Shown here: positions 9,238-18,382 of the stretch, one piece after another
Numbering within the stretch: the stretch's first letter is position 1
How the letters are laid out: each line of letters starts with the position of its first letter
Origin: Colwellia sp.
GTDB lineage: Bacteria > Pseudomonadota > Gammaproteobacteria > Enterobacterales > Alteromonadaceae
Assembly (NCBI GenBank): GCA_013215465.1
Contig: JABSOW010000022.1
Coordinates: 3,138 to 67,137 of the forward strand
Direction: 5' to 3'
Length of the DNA: 64,000 nucleotides
Notes under the pieces: model-generated
Seen by the model: the letters and a program-made list of their open reading frames with translations, nothing else
The model's database searches: none
Told to the model about the DNA's origin: nothing
Program-made: the position numbers and the translations under genes

Positions 9238-9707
9238 TGGCGCGCGTTAACAATAATTTATGGAATCGCTACAAATACAAAATAAATGCTCTAGTGCTAC
9301 TTTTATCTGTTTATTTTTTATATCAATCATTAAATCCAAAATTTCCTGATACTTGGAATACACAAAAAATTGGTTTATTTGAAATAACACCTATGCCATT
9401 TAATCTTGAGCCGCCTTACCTTCATGACGGTCATTACACAAAAGATTTCTTTCTGGTATTTAGTCAAGGTAAAATTGATGACATACGCCAAGCATACTTA
9501 AATATTGGTAGTAAGCCCTTACCTCTTTCAACACTACAAGCAGGTGACAGTGGAATATTGCATGGCAGTCAGCATGGTCAAGAAGTTCATGCTATTGCGC
9601 CTAAAACGTTAAAAACAGAAGATAAGGTGTGGTTAACTATTGAGAACTGGCAAGGAGAGCAAGTAGTTACATATTGGGAACTACCAAAAGAGCTACTACC
9701 AAACTAA
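9237..9707 (+). CDS. Unknown membrane-anchored periplasmic protein linked to PepSY gene
   Basis: A 156-residue protein I do not recognise. It has a short basic N-terminus, one hydrophobic helix (about residues 15-31, KINALVLLLSVYFLYQSL) and a predicted periplasmic domain rich in beta-forming residues, with two close His-containing stretches (LEPPYLHDGHYTKDF and GILHGSQHGQEVHAI). Its start codon overlaps the PepSY gene stop (TAATG), so the two are translationally coupled and probably work in the same iron-related step. The His-rich loops could bind metal or haem, but that is inference only. Confidence 0.75.
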   Translation: MARVNNNLWNRYKYKINALVLLLSVYFLYQSLNPKFPDTWNTQKIGLFEITPMPFNLEPPYLHDGHYTKDFFLVFSQGKIDDIRQAYLNIGSKPLPLSTLQAGDSGILHGSQHGQEVHAIAPKTLKTEDKVWLTIENWQGEQVVTYWELPKELLPN

Positions 9708-10028
9708 ATGATAACGTTAATAAACTTTAAATAAAGGCTTATTTCAACTAATTTTTGCATTAGTTTTTCTAATGACAAAATGTATTTTTTTTAGTTTGTT
9801 ATATACACCTATTTTATCTAAACTGCCTTTGCTTTCTGATTCAGCTTGTTGTTAGCTAATACGATGTTACCTCTGCTTTCCCCTAGAGATAACATTAGCC
9901 AGATAGCTTTTGAATAGATACTTTTTAATGTGCACTTTGTATGAATTTATTATCTTTTCCCTTTGACATGTTTCTTGGAGCTTTCTCTTTGAAAAAGACT
10001 TCCTTCTATCAACTTGATATTTGAGTTG
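9708..10028 (+). other. Structured intergenic region, possible 3' UTR or small RNA
   Basis: No convincing reading frame. A hairpin can be drawn at 9855-9899 (ATGTTA-c-CTCT pairing with AGAG-a-TAACAT, with an outer GCTA/TAGC helix) with a C-rich loop, and a strong plus-strand terminator ends the region at 10056. The next gene (lolE) is convergent, so the terminator serves either a 350-nt 3' UTR of the PepSY operon or an independent small RNA. No promoter could be assigned with confidence. Confidence 0.35.
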
Positions 10029-10056
10029 GCCTGCAATAATTTGCGGGCTTTTTTTT
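10029..10056 (+). terminator. Rho-independent terminator
   Basis: The stem GCCTGCAA/TTGCGGGC with loop TAAT is followed by eight T residues on the plus strand. The reverse strand lacks a T-tract, so it acts on transcripts coming from 9.7 kb and not on the convergent lolE. Confidence 0.85.
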
Positions 10057-10095
10057 GCCTAAAATTTGATAGCTGAATGGCTTGGTTTTTGCCTG

Positions 10096-11427
10096 CTACA
10101 ATTGCCCAAGCACTTGAGCAGGTTCTATTTTAGTCGCTCGCCAAGCAGGATAAATAGTCGCTAACAGTGACATAACAAGCGCGGTAAACACTGTGATATA
10201 AACATCAGGCATATGTAAGTGACTTGGGATATGATCAATAAAATACACATCAGCCGACAACAGCTTTAAGGTAAATAAAGCTTCGATAAAGGCAACAATC
10301 TCTGCTAGGTTCAATGCTAAAACCACACCAAGAATACCACCAATAATACTGCCTAACAGGCCGTTAACTAGACCTTGATAAATAAAGGTTAACATGATTA
10401 ATCTAGTACTCGCGCCCATAGTTTTAAGAATAGCGATATCACCTTTCTTATTATGCACTGCCATAATTAAGGTAGAAACAATATTAAAACTTGCTACCGC
10501 AATAACTAACACTAAAACAATAAACATAACCATGCGAACCAGTTGTATATCGTTAAATAAATGCCCTTGAGTACGAGTCCAATCTTTAATATAAACATAA
10601 TGATCAAACTGATAAGCAATATCTTTAATAATATTAGGCGCGGTAAAAACATCATTAAATTTCAAACGAATACCTTGTGTTTCTCCTGGCTTATAATTTT
10701 TAATATCGGCAGCTTGCACAAATGAAACATAAGCAAGTGTTTCATCAATAACACCACCAAACTTAAAAATACCGACAATTTTCACATAACGCTTTATCGG
10801 CGCAGAAAATACATTTTGCTTTGCGGCTGTATTGTTAGAGGGTAATAAAATTTGTACCTTATCCCCTAGTTTTACCGATAATTTTTTAGCGACGCCAACG
10901 CCGATAACAATGCCATTACCTATACTTTCATTATTATCCCTCTGATTTAACGCTTGCCAACTGCCTTCAATAATATAATTATCTATATCTGATACTAGTG
11001 TTTCTAAATTTACATCTACGCCTCTTATTTCCAATGCCTTTAGCTGCGTTTTATGCTGCATCATACCCGTTAAAGTTATCACTGGCGCCGCAGCAACAAC
11101 TTGAGAATTCTTTTGTATCCGCTTAATATTTTCAGGCCAATTGGCTATTGGTTCATTTACAGATATTAATTCCGCATGAGGCACTATAGACAAAAGCTTA
11201 CTCGCCAACGCTTTCTCAAAACCGTTCATCGCACTTAATACCACTATCAATATCGTAGTGCCTAATGCGATACCAATCGTTGAAGAGGCCGATATAAAAG
11301 TAGAAAAACCCTGACCATGACGACTACGAACATAACGTAATGCTAAAAAAAGGCTTAATGGGGTAAATATTGACTCGGCAGCTTTTTCATTATTGGTTTT
11401 TTTTATGGCACTAGTCATATTAGACAT
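10096..11427 (-). CDS. lolE: Lipoprotein-releasing ABC transporter permease LolE
   Basis: A 443-residue MacB/FtsX-type permease with four transmembrane helices (about residues 48-70, 305-330, 350-385 and 405-430) and a large periplasmic domain after helix 1, the LolC/LolE architecture. The N-terminal [29 protein letters not shown] and the C-terminal [17 protein letters not shown] are typical. LolCDE extracts lipidated outer membrane lipoproteins (Pal among them) from the inner membrane and passes them to LolA. It is called LolE rather than LolC from its third position in the order lolC-lolD-lolE. It overlaps lolD by 8 nt. Confidence 0.92.
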   Translation of the reverse strand: MSNMTSAIKKTNNEKAAESIFTPLSLFLALRYVRSRHGQGFSTFISASSTIGIALGTTILIVVLSAMNGFEKALASKLLSIVPHAELISVNEPIANWPENIKRIQKNSQVVAAAPVITLTGMMQHKTQLKALEIRGVDVNLETLVSDIDNYIIEGSWQALNQRDNNESIGNGIVIGVGVAKKLSVKLGDKVQILLPSNNTAAKQNVFSAPIKRYVKIVGIFKFGGVIDETLAYVSFVQAADIKNYKPGETQGIRLKFNDVFTAPNIIKDIAYQFDHYVYIKDWTRTQGHLFNDIQLVRMVMFIVLVLVIAVASFNIVSTLIMAVHNKKGDIAILKTMGASTRLIMLTFIYQGLVNGLLGSIIGGILGVVLALNLAEIVAFIEALFTLKLLSADVYFIDHIPSHLHMPDVYITVFTALVMSLLATIYPAWRATKIEPAQVLGQL

Positions 11428-12157
11428 TTGTTGTTGGTCCGAGCTTGTTAGACTTATTTACAGCAACTTGGTTGCTTTCAACAAAGGGCATCAATTTTCC
11501 ATGATCTAATTTTAGCTGTCTGTCCATGCGCATAGCTAAAGTAATATCATGAGTAACGATAACAAAACTAGTTTGCGCACTTTGGTTTAAACTACGCAGC
11601 AATTGATAAATTTGTTCTGCGGTATCACTGTCTAAATTACCGGTTGGTTCGTCCGCTAAAATTAGGGACGGTTTGGTCACCAATGCTCTTGCAATGGCTG
11701 TACGTTGCCGCTCTCCCCCTGACAATTCACTTGGTCTATGATGACCACGGTGCGCTAAACCAACCTGCGCTAATACTTCAGTTGCCATCGCTATTGCTTG
11801 TTTAGGTTTATCGCCACGAATAAGTAAAGGCATGGCAACATTTTCAAGGGCGGTAAACTCCATCATTAAATGATGGAATTGATAAATAAAACCAATATGC
11901 TGATTACGAAAAGCTGCCCTTTGCTTATCTGATAAGGTTAAAATGTTAACATTGTTAATATACACCTCACCTGAGGTTGGTAAGTCTAAAGCACCTGCAA
12001 GATGTAAAAACGTGCTTTTACCACAACCTGAACTGCCGACAATAGCCAGTAACTCACCCTTTTCAACCGTCAAGTCTAAACCATCTAACACTTTCGTTTC
12101 TAAATCGCCTTGCTGATATGACTTAGATAATTGATTACAGTGTAAAACATTACTCAT
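11420..12157 (-). CDS. lolD: Lipoprotein-releasing ABC transporter ATPase LolD
   Basis: A 245-residue ABC ATPase with Walker [11 protein letters not shown]-loop, signature LSGGERQR, Walker B LILADEP and the H-loop in VTHD, as in the LolD/MacB/FtsE group. The chosen start ([15 protein letters not shown]) has an AGAGGT ribosome-binding site. An in-frame upstream start at 12220 would add 21 residues with no family counterpart, lying wholly inside lolC. With this start, lolD overlaps lolC by 8 nt, exactly as lolE overlaps lolD. Confidence 0.95.
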   Translation of the reverse strand: MSNVLHCNQLSKSYQQGDLETKVLDGLDLTVEKGELLAIVGSSGCGKSTFLHLAGALDLPTSGEVYINNVNILTLSDKQRAAFRNQHIGFIYQFHHLMMEFTALENVAMPLLIRGDKPKQAIAMATEVLAQVGLAHRGHHRPSELSGGERQRTAIARALVTKPSLILADEPTGNLDSDTAEQIYQLLRSLNQSAQTSFVIVTHDITLAMRMDRQLKLDHGKLMPFVESNQVAVNKSNKLGPTTNV

Positions 12158-13424
12158 TGCGTAGAACCTCTGCCGGTTGAGTTTTTGATGCTTGAAAAGC
12201 AGGATATAAGGTAGCAACAAAACTCATTGCTAGTGCTGACAACACAATTGTTACTACATTATTAACGTCAATCTGCACAGGTAATGACTGTGCCGCATAG
12301 CCCCCACCTAAAATATTAACTCCAAATATAGCTAATATTTCATTGAGATTAAAAGCGATTAATACGCCAAAAAAACTTCCTAACGTAACACCCCACAAGC
12401 CATTAACCATGCCTTGGGTAATGAATATTTTAACAATTCCCATTCGAGATAAGCCTAATGTTTGTAAAATACCTATTTCCCCTTGCTTTTCTACCACCAC
12501 CATAACCAGTGCCGAGACAATATTAAAAGCGGCAACCGCAACAATTAAACTCAGCATTAACCACATCATTTTTTTCTCCATATTAACGGCAGAAAAAAGC
12601 GCTCCTTGACTATCATTCCAGGTAGTAAAAGCGAGGGGATTCATAGGGGAATTTATCTTATGGTTAGATGATAATGCGTCTGCTACTTGCTGAGCGTTAA
12701 AAGCATCATCTAAATAAAGGCGTAATTGATCTATACCATCACCTTTTCGACGGAGTAATTTCGCCCCATATTTACTGTGCACATACACCATTGAATCATC
12801 AACTTGCGAGCCAACATCAAAAATTCCGCTGATAATAAAGTTACGTTGCACTGGAACCCTACCCATAGGGGTAAAAATAGTTTTATTTGGCAGTACTAAA
12901 CGTACCGTATCTTGCATCGACACTTTTAACTTATTTGCTAAAGAACGACCAATAACAATGCTGTACGCTTGCTCAGACAAACTTGATAAAGAGCCTGATA
13001 GCATATGACGGTTAATAATATTATTTTCTTCAAATTCAGGGATAATACCCTGCAGTAATACGCCTTGCAGATTTACTGATGATTGAATAAGCGCTTCACT
13101 ACTTAGGAATGGGGTAACCTGCTGTATATGCTTTTGCCGTAGTAACTGCGTTCTAAGTGCGGGCCATTCTTTGAAAGAGTTCACTTTAACGCTATATTTT
13201 TCCGTAACAGGTTCTTGAGTAACAATAACATGAGGCACTATCCCTAAAATTCGTTTTTTAAGCTCACCTTCAAAACCATTCATCACAGACACAACAGTGA
13301 TCAATGAAGCGACCCCAAGCAAAATACCCATGATAGAAAAAAAAGTAATAAAAGAGATAAAACCTGTACGGTTTTTACTGCGACTATAACGTAAACCAAT
13401 AAAGAGACTAACAGGTTGAAACAT
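12150..13424 (-). CDS. lolC: Lipoprotein-releasing ABC transporter permease LolC
   Basis: A 424-residue permease, paralogous to LolE, with the same four-helix MacB-like layout (helix 1 at about residues 25-47; helices 2-4 at about 285-310, 330-365 and 385-410). The N-terminal [28 protein letters not shown] is typical of LolC. In E. coli LolC contacts LolA through a periplasmic hook; the corresponding region was not pinned down by eye. First gene of the lolCDE operon. The 195-nt upstream gap separates it from a divergent PilZ-like gene. Confidence 0.93.
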   Translation of the reverse strand: MFQPVSLFIGLRYSRSKNRTGFISFITFFSIMGILLGVASLITVVSVMNGFEGELKKRILGIVPHVIVTQEPVTEKYSVKVNSFKEWPALRTQLLRQKHIQQVTPFLSSEALIQSSVNLQGVLLQGIIPEFEENNIINRHMLSGSLSSLSEQAYSIVIGRSLANKLKVSMQDTVRLVLPNKTIFTPMGRVPVQRNFIISGIFDVGSQVDDSMVYVHSKYGAKLLRRKGDGIDQLRLYLDDAFNAQQVADALSSNHKINSPMNPLAFTTWNDSQGALFSAVNMEKKMMWLMLSLIVAVAAFNIVSALVMVVVEKQGEIGILQTLGLSRMGIVKIFITQGMVNGLWGVTLGSFFGVLIAFNLNEILAIFGVNILGGGYAAQSLPVQIDVNNVVTIVLSALAMSFVATLYPAFQASKTQPAEVLRNE

Positions 13425-13619
13425 TGAATATTGTTACTAAAAGCGACGATAAAAATCGTGTGGATATGAGCTATTCAGCATAACACAGCTACTTAATATT
13501 TAATGCTATTGTTCTGTGAAAAAAATAAAAGATACTTAAACTTAGCAATTTCTGCTATAAGTTTGTTATTCAATAAGATTTTATTAACCTACTTGGTATA
13601 ACGTTAAGTATTAGCAAAC

Positions 13620-14231
13620 ATGACAAAAATGAACAACGAAACAATCGAACAGAAATTAGCTAAATATCATGAGTTTTTTTCGATAGAACATAACTTTAGT
13701 ATTAATATTTTACCGCTTGAGTTAACTAAAGTGACCAGTTTTGAACGGTTTTTAGCCGACATGCCAACGCCGTTTAAAATGGCAAGTGATATGAAAAGTA
13801 TTGATCAATCGGCATTACGTCCATTACAGGCGCTTTCTGGCGTTGCCGGGCAACTAGTTGAATTTTTAAATCATCAGTCGTCAAAAATAGATTTACTTAT
13901 TGGTTACATTTTAAGCCAACAAGATGACGAAGAGCACAGATATCAAGGCATTAAGTTCGGTGGTGGCGGCTTATTATTTACCGCAAATAAAGCGTTCAAA
14001 CTAGCACAGTTATTAGAAATGAAAGTTTTTCTACTCAATAAAAATTGTGCAGTTTACTGTTACGGCGAAATTATTGAAGTACAACAAAATCAAGATAGCT
14101 ATTTACACAAAGTAATATTTCACTTTATTCGTGAAGATGATCGAGAAATACTGGTACGAAATAGCCTACACGAGCAATCGAAACAATTACAAGCTCTTGC
14201 CCAACAAAGGAACCAAGACAGTAAAATTTAG
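13620..14231 (+). CDS. PilZ-domain-like protein divergent from lolCDE
   Basis: A 203-residue soluble protein. The second half resembles a PilZ domain (YQGIKFGGGGLLF in the place of the D/NxSxxG strand, and REILVRNSLHEQSKQLQ like the terminal helix of PilZ proteins). The canonical RxxxR c-di-GMP-binding arginines before this strand are not clear (only DDEEHRYQG), so it may be a non-binding or variant PilZ. PilZ proteins are c-di-GMP effectors. Two diguanylate cyclases are encoded at 49.2 and 56.9 kb, but they are not linked to it. A similar PilZ-like gene next to lolCDE exists, as I recall, in Shewanella relatives. Confidence 0.6.
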   Translation: MTKMNNETIEQKLAKYHEFFSIEHNFSINILPLELTKVTSFERFLADMPTPFKMASDMKSIDQSALRPLQALSGVAGQLVEFLNHQSSKIDLLIGYILSQQDDEEHRYQGIKFGGGGLLFTANKAFKLAQLLEMKVFLLNKNCAVYCYGEIIEVQQNQDSYLHKVIFHFIREDDREILVRNSLHEQSKQLQALAQQRNQDSKI

Positions 14232-14239
14232 CCATTGAA

Positions 14240-14272
14240 CTGAATCATGCATCTTTAAGTGGAACGGGTATA
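14240..14272 (+). repeat. Terminal segment of the dispersed TATACCCG repeat
   Basis: The sequence CTGAATCATGCATCTT followed by AAGTGGAACGGGTATA matches, in the same orientation, the end found at 38.53-38.56 kb and, inverted, the left end of the 265-bp element at 63327. Only about 33 bp are present. The last base is the A of the start codon of the small gene at 14272, and its GGAA lies where a ribosome-binding site is expected. Confidence 0.75.
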
Positions 14273-14442
14273 TGTCATTAAGCGTTATCATATTAATATC
14301 TTTAGCCCTTGGCATCATTATCGGCGGCATTTTATTATTAAAAAAATCCGCCAGAAAATTTGATTTAACCACAGAGCAGTTAAAACGTATTAAAAAACGA
14401 AATAAAACGCTAGATGAAAAAGAACGAAAAGAAAAAAAATAA
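14272..14442 (+). CDS. Small single-helix membrane protein, DUF2897 type
   Basis: A 56-residue protein: an N-terminal transmembrane helix (SLSVIILISLALGIIIGGIL), then a basic cytoplasmic tail rich in Lys/Arg/Glu (RKFDLTTEQLKRIKKRNK). The size, helix position and charged tail fit the DUF2897 family of marine gammaproteobacteria, whose function is unknown. It follows the PilZ-like gene by 40 nt. Its upstream sequence is the end of a dispersed repeat, and GGAA (14261-14264) at 7 nt spacing is the only visible ribosome-binding site. It is easily missed because of its length. Confidence 0.7.
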   Translation: MSLSVIILISLALGIIIGGILLLKKSARKFDLTTEQLKRIKKRNKTLDEKERKEKK

Positions 14443-14576
14443 CAAAAATAGCGTAGTAAGCCGTCAGTGGCTAAGTCCTTTACACACAACCTGGTATATC
14501 TATAACCTAGTACATCAATATTGAGACCCTTAGTAAAGACACTACGGAGTATCAATAACAGGGTGATTTTTAAATT

Positions 14577-14855
14577 TTAATTACGATACAAGGTTTTAAT
14601 TAAGTGATAACCAAATTTTGTTTTTATTGGACCATGTACTTTTAACAATTCTCTTTTAAAAACTACTTCATCAAACGCCTTAACCATTTGTCCGCGACGA
14701 AACTCACCTAAATCACCACCCTTTTTCTTTGATGGACAAATTGAGAACTTTCTCGCTAGTTGCCCAAAATCTGCACCTTTAGCTAACTTCTCTTTTAATT
14801 CAAGCGCTTGTTTTTCCGTTTTTACTAAAATATGAATTGCTGCTGCGTTAGCCAT
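14577..14855 (-). CDS. ppiC: Parvulin-type peptidyl-prolyl cis-trans isomerase PpiC
   Basis: A 92-residue single-domain parvulin without a signal peptide, so cytoplasmic. Family hallmarks: [53 protein letters not shown] and [13 protein letters not shown], which supply the two active-site His (IHIL, GYHLI), the Cys/Asp centre and the hydrophobic pocket. It catalyses proline isomerisation in folding proteins. Length equals E. coli PpiC (93). It is transcribed alone. Confidence 0.94.
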   Translation of the reverse strand: MANAAAIHILVKTEKQALELKEKLAKGADFGQLARKFSICPSKKKGGDLGEFRRGQMVKAFDEVVFKRELLKVHGPIKTKFGYHLIKTLYRN

Positions 14856-15000
14856 GACTAGCCTTTAATTACTTTTTTAACTATTTAAGTCATTATACCA
14901 AGGTTTAATCTACTGGTAATACCATATTTTTCTTTTACTCTCAGTACTGTTGACATAAAATGTCACAGAGACTTTTAATAGCAACGAATTATCGATCCCT

Positions 15001-15615
15001 ATGAGCACAATAAAACATTTATTTGAAAATAATAAGAAATGGGCTGACAAAATAACAGCAGAAAATCCTCGCTTTTTTCAAGGCCTTTCAGAGCAGCAAT
15101 CACCAAAATATTTATGGATAGGTTGTTCAGATTCTCGCGTACCTGCTAATGAATTATTGGGTATGCAACCGGGGGAAGTGTTTGTTCATCGTAATATTGC
15201 CAATCAAGTTATTCATACTGATTTAAACTGTTTATCGGTGATTCAATTTGCTGTAGATATTTTAAAAGTTGAACACATTATTGTCTGTGGTCATTATCGA
15301 TGTGGTGGTATTAGCGCTGCTTTTGATGATAAAAGCCACGGTTTAATTGATAACTGGTTACGTCATATTCAAGATGTATATCGCTTTAATAAAAAGAAAT
15401 TAGATGCAGTTGCCGACGAAACTCAGCGTATGAACTTAATGTGTGATTTAAACGTTATTGAACAAGTAGCTAATGTATGTAATACCACGATATTACGTAA
15501 TGCTTGGCATACTAGGCAAAATGTGACCGTGCATGGTTTAGTGTACAATTTACATGACGGTATATTGAAAGACTTAAAGGTATCGGTTAATAGTAACGAA
15601 AAAATGCACGATTAG
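15001..15615 (+). CDS. can: Beta-class carbonic anhydrase
   Basis: A 204-residue cytoplasmic enzyme that interconverts CO2 and bicarbonate. The zinc ligands are visible: C42 and D44 in GCSDSRVPAN, H98 and C101 in CGHYRCGG, with the D44-R46 dyad of the family. It resembles E. coli Can (CynT2; 220 residues) throughout. It is monocistronic, with an inverted repeat (15637-15681) after the stop codon. Confidence 0.95.
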   Translation: MSTIKHLFENNKKWADKITAENPRFFQGLSEQQSPKYLWIGCSDSRVPANELLGMQPGEVFVHRNIANQVIHTDLNCLSVIQFAVDILKVEHIIVCGHYRCGGISAAFDDKSHGLIDNWLRHIQDVYRFNKKKLDAVADETQRMNLMCDLNVIEQVANVCNTTILRNAWHTRQNVTVHGLVYNLHDGILKDLKVSVNSNEKMHD

Positions 15616-15636
15616 CGAAAAAAAGTTACGAGTAGT

Positions 15637-15681
15637 GAGTTCCGAAAAAATCACTCTATGAGTTTATTATCTTCGGAACTC
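15637..15681. repeat. Inverted repeat between convergent can and HPPD genes
   Basis: Perfect 10-bp arms GAGTTCCGAA (15637-15646) and TTCGGAACTC (15672-15681) enclose 25 nt. There is no T-tract directly after either arm, so it is at best a weak terminator. Related GAGTT/ACTCGTTACT strings occur at 30.77-30.82 kb and about 42.46-42.48 kb, all beyond gene ends. Confidence 0.55.
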
Positions 15682-15700
15682 GAAACTATTCCACTAGCAA

Positions 15701-16771
15701 CTAAAGAACACCTCGTTCCATTTGATTTAATTCAATCGATTTAAATAAGGTTGAAAAGTTACCTTCTCCAAAGCCTTGATCATTTACTCGTTGGATCATT
15801 TCAATAAAAATAGGTCCAAATAAATTTTTAGTAAATATTTGTAATAAATAAGTATTTTCACCTTGGCTATCCACTAAAATTTGATGCTCTCTAATTTTAT
15901 CTTTATCTTCTTTAACCCAAGGAACGCGATCAAAAATTTCATCATAGTATTCAGGTACTATATGCAAGGTATCGATAATATTACTATCGAGTTTATCTAA
16001 AGAAGCAACTAAATCATCAGTGATAAACGCCAAGTGTTGTACACCTGGGCCATTGTACTCATTTAAATATTCGTCAATTTGATTATCTTTACTGCCTTTA
16101 CCTTCATTGATTGGAATACAAAATTTGCCACAAGGGGATTGTAATGCATAAGAAATTAACGCTGTTTTAATGCCTTTAATATCAAAGTATCTTATTTCGG
16201 TAAAACCAAAAACATCTTTATAAAAATCAGCCCATTTATGCATGGTGCCTTGATAAACATTATTAGTTAAATGATCTACCGCTAAAAAGCCTTTATCCTC
16301 AACAACTACAGGTGCATCGTGAGCATCAAAGTCAGTATCATAGATAATGCCTTTGTTTTTACCATCTGCTTTAAAGTTTTCAATAAAGTAAATTAAGCTA
16401 TCACCAATACCAAAAATTGCCGGATAAGGTAATTTATTTGTTACCTTTTCAGCTGACTTAGCACCACGCTTTACTGCTTTTTCAAAAGCAAAACTCGCAT
16501 CTTCAACACGCCAGCCCATAGAACAAATTGCAGGTCCATGACTTTTAGCAAACTCTTTTGAAAAACCGGTAGTTTCTCTATTAAGTAAAAAGTGAATATC
16601 ATTTTGATTAAAATAATCAATATTGCGACCTTTAAATTTTTTGGTTTTTGAAAAACCAAAACCATAAAAAGCCTTTTCCATAAAATCTGAATCAGGGCTC
16701 GCATATTCAGTAAACTCAATGCCACATAATTTCAACGGGTTTTGCTTTAAATCAGCAGTAAGGTCAGTCAT
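15701..16771 (-). CDS. hppD: 4-hydroxyphenylpyruvate dioxygenase
   Basis: A 356-residue Fe(II) dioxygenase that turns 4-hydroxyphenylpyruvate into homogentisate in tyrosine breakdown. The C-terminal domain has the 2-His-1-Glu iron site: H167 (VDHLTNNVYQG), H246 (GVQHLAF) and E324 (PIFIEMIQR), with the usual GPGVQH strand. I chose the ATG at 16771 (MTDLTADLKQNPLKLCGIEF). A TTG at 16807 would add 12 residues absent from relatives and overlaps the palindrome at 16800-16818. No homogentisate dioxygenase or other tyrosine gene is next to it, so the rest of the pathway lies elsewhere. Homogentisate is also a melanin precursor in such bacteria. Confidence 0.93.
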   Translation of the reverse strand: MTDLTADLKQNPLKLCGIEFTEYASPDSDFMEKAFYGFGFSKTKKFKGRNIDYFNQNDIHFLLNRETTGFSKEFAKSHGPAICSMGWRVEDASFAFEKAVKRGAKSAEKVTNKLPYPAIFGIGDSLIYFIENFKADGKNKGIIYDTDFDAHDAPVVVEDKGFLAVDHLTNNVYQGTMHKWADFYKDVFGFTEIRYFDIKGIKTALISYALQSPCGKFCIPINEGKGSKDNQIDEYLNEYNGPGVQHLAFITDDLVASLDKLDSNIIDTLHIVPEYYDEIFDRVPWVKEDKDKIREHQILVDSQGENTYLLQIFTKNLFGPIFIEMIQRVNDQGFGEGNFSTLFKSIELNQMERGVL

Positions 16772-16799
16772 ATCTTTATCTCTATTAGCGGTAATTCTA

Positions 16800-16818
16800 A
16801 TACCCAATATTTGGGTAT
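16800..16818. promoter_or_regulatory. Palindromic candidate operator upstream of HPPD
   Basis: Perfect 8-bp arms ATACCCAA and TTGGGTAT are separated by TAT and lie 29 nt before the HPPD start codon, in its probable leader or promoter. Such symmetry near a catabolic gene suggests a dimeric regulator. The regulator is not known and no regulator gene is adjacent. Confidence 0.4.
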
Positions 16819-17173
16819 ATCTTGGTATAACTCCATTATCTAGAGGAACGAACTTAAGCGAAAGGGCAAGCGCAATAGAGTTTTTAGCGGATATGTAAAT
16901 TAAAATGTACGAATATTCAGGAAAAAAGTAAGCAGAAACAAAGCAAGGCTAGATAGGGGCTATCAACAAGGTGTATTAGTATATTTACAAAAAATAAACA
17001 GCACTTAAAAACATGGTCTTATTATAATCCCAAATCAAGCTATTTATTCATTATTATTAGATAAATGTAATGCTAGTATAAAAATATTGCTACTGAAGCT
17101 AGTTTTAGTGGTAAAAAAATACTGCCTATAAAGTGACAATAATGCGTAAACATAGCCACCTAGAAGAGATAAA
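16819..17173. other. AT-rich intergenic region, no feature seen
   Basis: The stretch between HPPD and the ZIP transporter gene (both on the minus strand) holds no plausible reading frame, RNA or strong hairpin. It presumably contains the HPPD promoter and the 3' end of the ZIP transcript. Confidence 0.5.
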
Positions 17174-17887
17174 TTACGTGGTAACCATTAAACCAAACAT
17201 GCCAAGCATAAACCCCAGAACAGCCCCCATTGGTGGTGCCCAGTGTTTTTCCAGCTTCACTTGAGGCGCTATATCTTGAAAAATCGAGTAGAGAATACCG
17301 CCAGACGCAATAAGCATGATAGCCGAAATAGCTTCTGGATATTCTGACAGCCAAAAATAGCCAGATATTCCGGCAATAGGGCCGAGTGTAGCCATTACAG
17401 AAAACATGATAATAATTTTTCGAGGTTGGTAAGCTGAAGTTGAATTTAATTCGCGATATGCACTAAACCCTTCAGGTAAATTTTGTAGCGCAATTAAACC
17501 TGCAAGTAAAAATGCATTGCTATTTCCCATTGCGAATGCCGCACCTAGGGCAATTGATTCAGGAATGAAATCAGAAAGCATTGCCGCAAGTTGGCTAGCG
17601 GGGGTATTTATTTTTTTAAGATAGATATCAAGGAACATAAAGCTCAGGCCACCGATGCTAAACCATATACAAGCAGTTAATGGCTTAAGATTCGCAATAC
17701 CTTCAGGAACCAAAACTAAGGCTACTGCTGACAAGAGCGCGCCCCCCCCAAAAGCCATTACACCATGGCTGAATTCTGCTTCAATCCACTCATTGCTAAT
17801 GTTTTCAAAGTAAGCAATTGCTGCACCTAACGGCATAGCTAAACCAGCTAATAATGTAGATGTTATAACTATTAGTAAAAGGTCCAT
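17174..17887 (-). CDS. ZIP-family divalent metal transporter
   Basis: A 237-residue inner membrane protein with about seven to eight helices. The two hallmark motifs of ZIP binuclear metal sites are present: SDFIPESIALGAAF on helix 4 and ALQNLPEGFSAY on helix 5. The His/Glu richness of other ZIPs is reduced (SDFIPES in place of HxxPEG/S), which is a variant seen in ZupT-like relatives. It most likely imports zinc or other divalent cations. It has no visible partner genes, and no Zur-like site was recognised upstream. Confidence 0.85.
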   Translation of the reverse strand: MDLLLIVITSTLLAGLAMPLGAAIAYFENISNEWIEAEFSHGVMAFGGGALLSAVALVLVPEGIANLKPLTACIWFSIGGLSFMFLDIYLKKINTPASQLAAMLSDFIPESIALGAAFAMGNSNAFLLAGLIALQNLPEGFSAYRELNSTSAYQPRKIIIMFSVMATLGPIAGISGYFWLSEYPEAISAIMLIASGGILYSIFQDIAPQVKLEKHWAPPMGAVLGFMLGMFGLMVTT

Positions 17888-18056
17888 GAATTAATCCGTA
17901 ATAAGGTATGACGCCAATTAAGCGGCTAAATAATAATTTAATGCGAAGCAGAGCCGAGTGACATAATACGGGCTATCCCTGTCACAATAAAAAATGCTGC
18001 CAAAATCTTATTTAACAACCTATTATGTATTTAATTTACTTGGATTAATAGTAACT

Positions 18057-18260
18057 TTAACCTCCATCTATGCATATGTTTTTTCTTTTTCTACAACGAG
18101 CTATTATCTCTATTTTTTCGTGTTCAGGTGTGTCTAGCCAACCACTAATCTCTGATACTAAACGATAGCAACCTACACAGATATCATTTTCATCTAGTGT
18201 ACATTTACCCACACAAGGGCTTACTACTTTTTGTCTATTTACGCTTGAAGCATTAATCAT
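18057..18260 (-). CDS. DUF1289 small cysteine-rich protein
   Basis: A 67-residue protein with four conserved cysteines in the DUF1289 pattern SPCVGKCTLDENDICVGCYR, followed by the EIxxW(L) segment (SEISGWLDTPEHEK) and a basic tail. The Cys set probably binds a metal ion or an iron-sulphur cluster. The family (YdhL type) has no established function. It is monocistronic between the ZIP transporter and deaD, all on the minus strand. Confidence 0.85.
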   Translation of the reverse strand: MINASSVNRQKVVSPCVGKCTLDENDICVGCYRLVSEISGWLDTPEHEKIEIIARCRKRKNICIDGG

Positions 18261-18382
18261 ACTAATAATTTTATCCCCGATGACAGGGTTGCTGTCACCC
18301 TTAATTTAAGTGCAAAACACCTACGCCCTACTTCATTTGTTTCTAGCTTCAAATCAAGTTGTTATCACGAATTTCAAACACA

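Noticed and set aside
12158-12220. Longer lolD with 21 extra N-terminal residues
   Set aside because: The extension lies inside lolC and has no counterpart in LolD; the ATG at 12157 has the better ribosome-binding site.
17959-17985. Hairpin GTGACA...TGTCAC near the ZIP gene as a terminator
   Set aside because: It has no T-tract on either strand and lies upstream, not downstream, of the ZIP gene.
18282-18300. TGACAG-N5-CTGTCA as a further LacI operator
   Set aside because: Half-sites match but the spacing and centre differ from the CG-centred sites, and the adjacent genes are DUF1289 and deaD.
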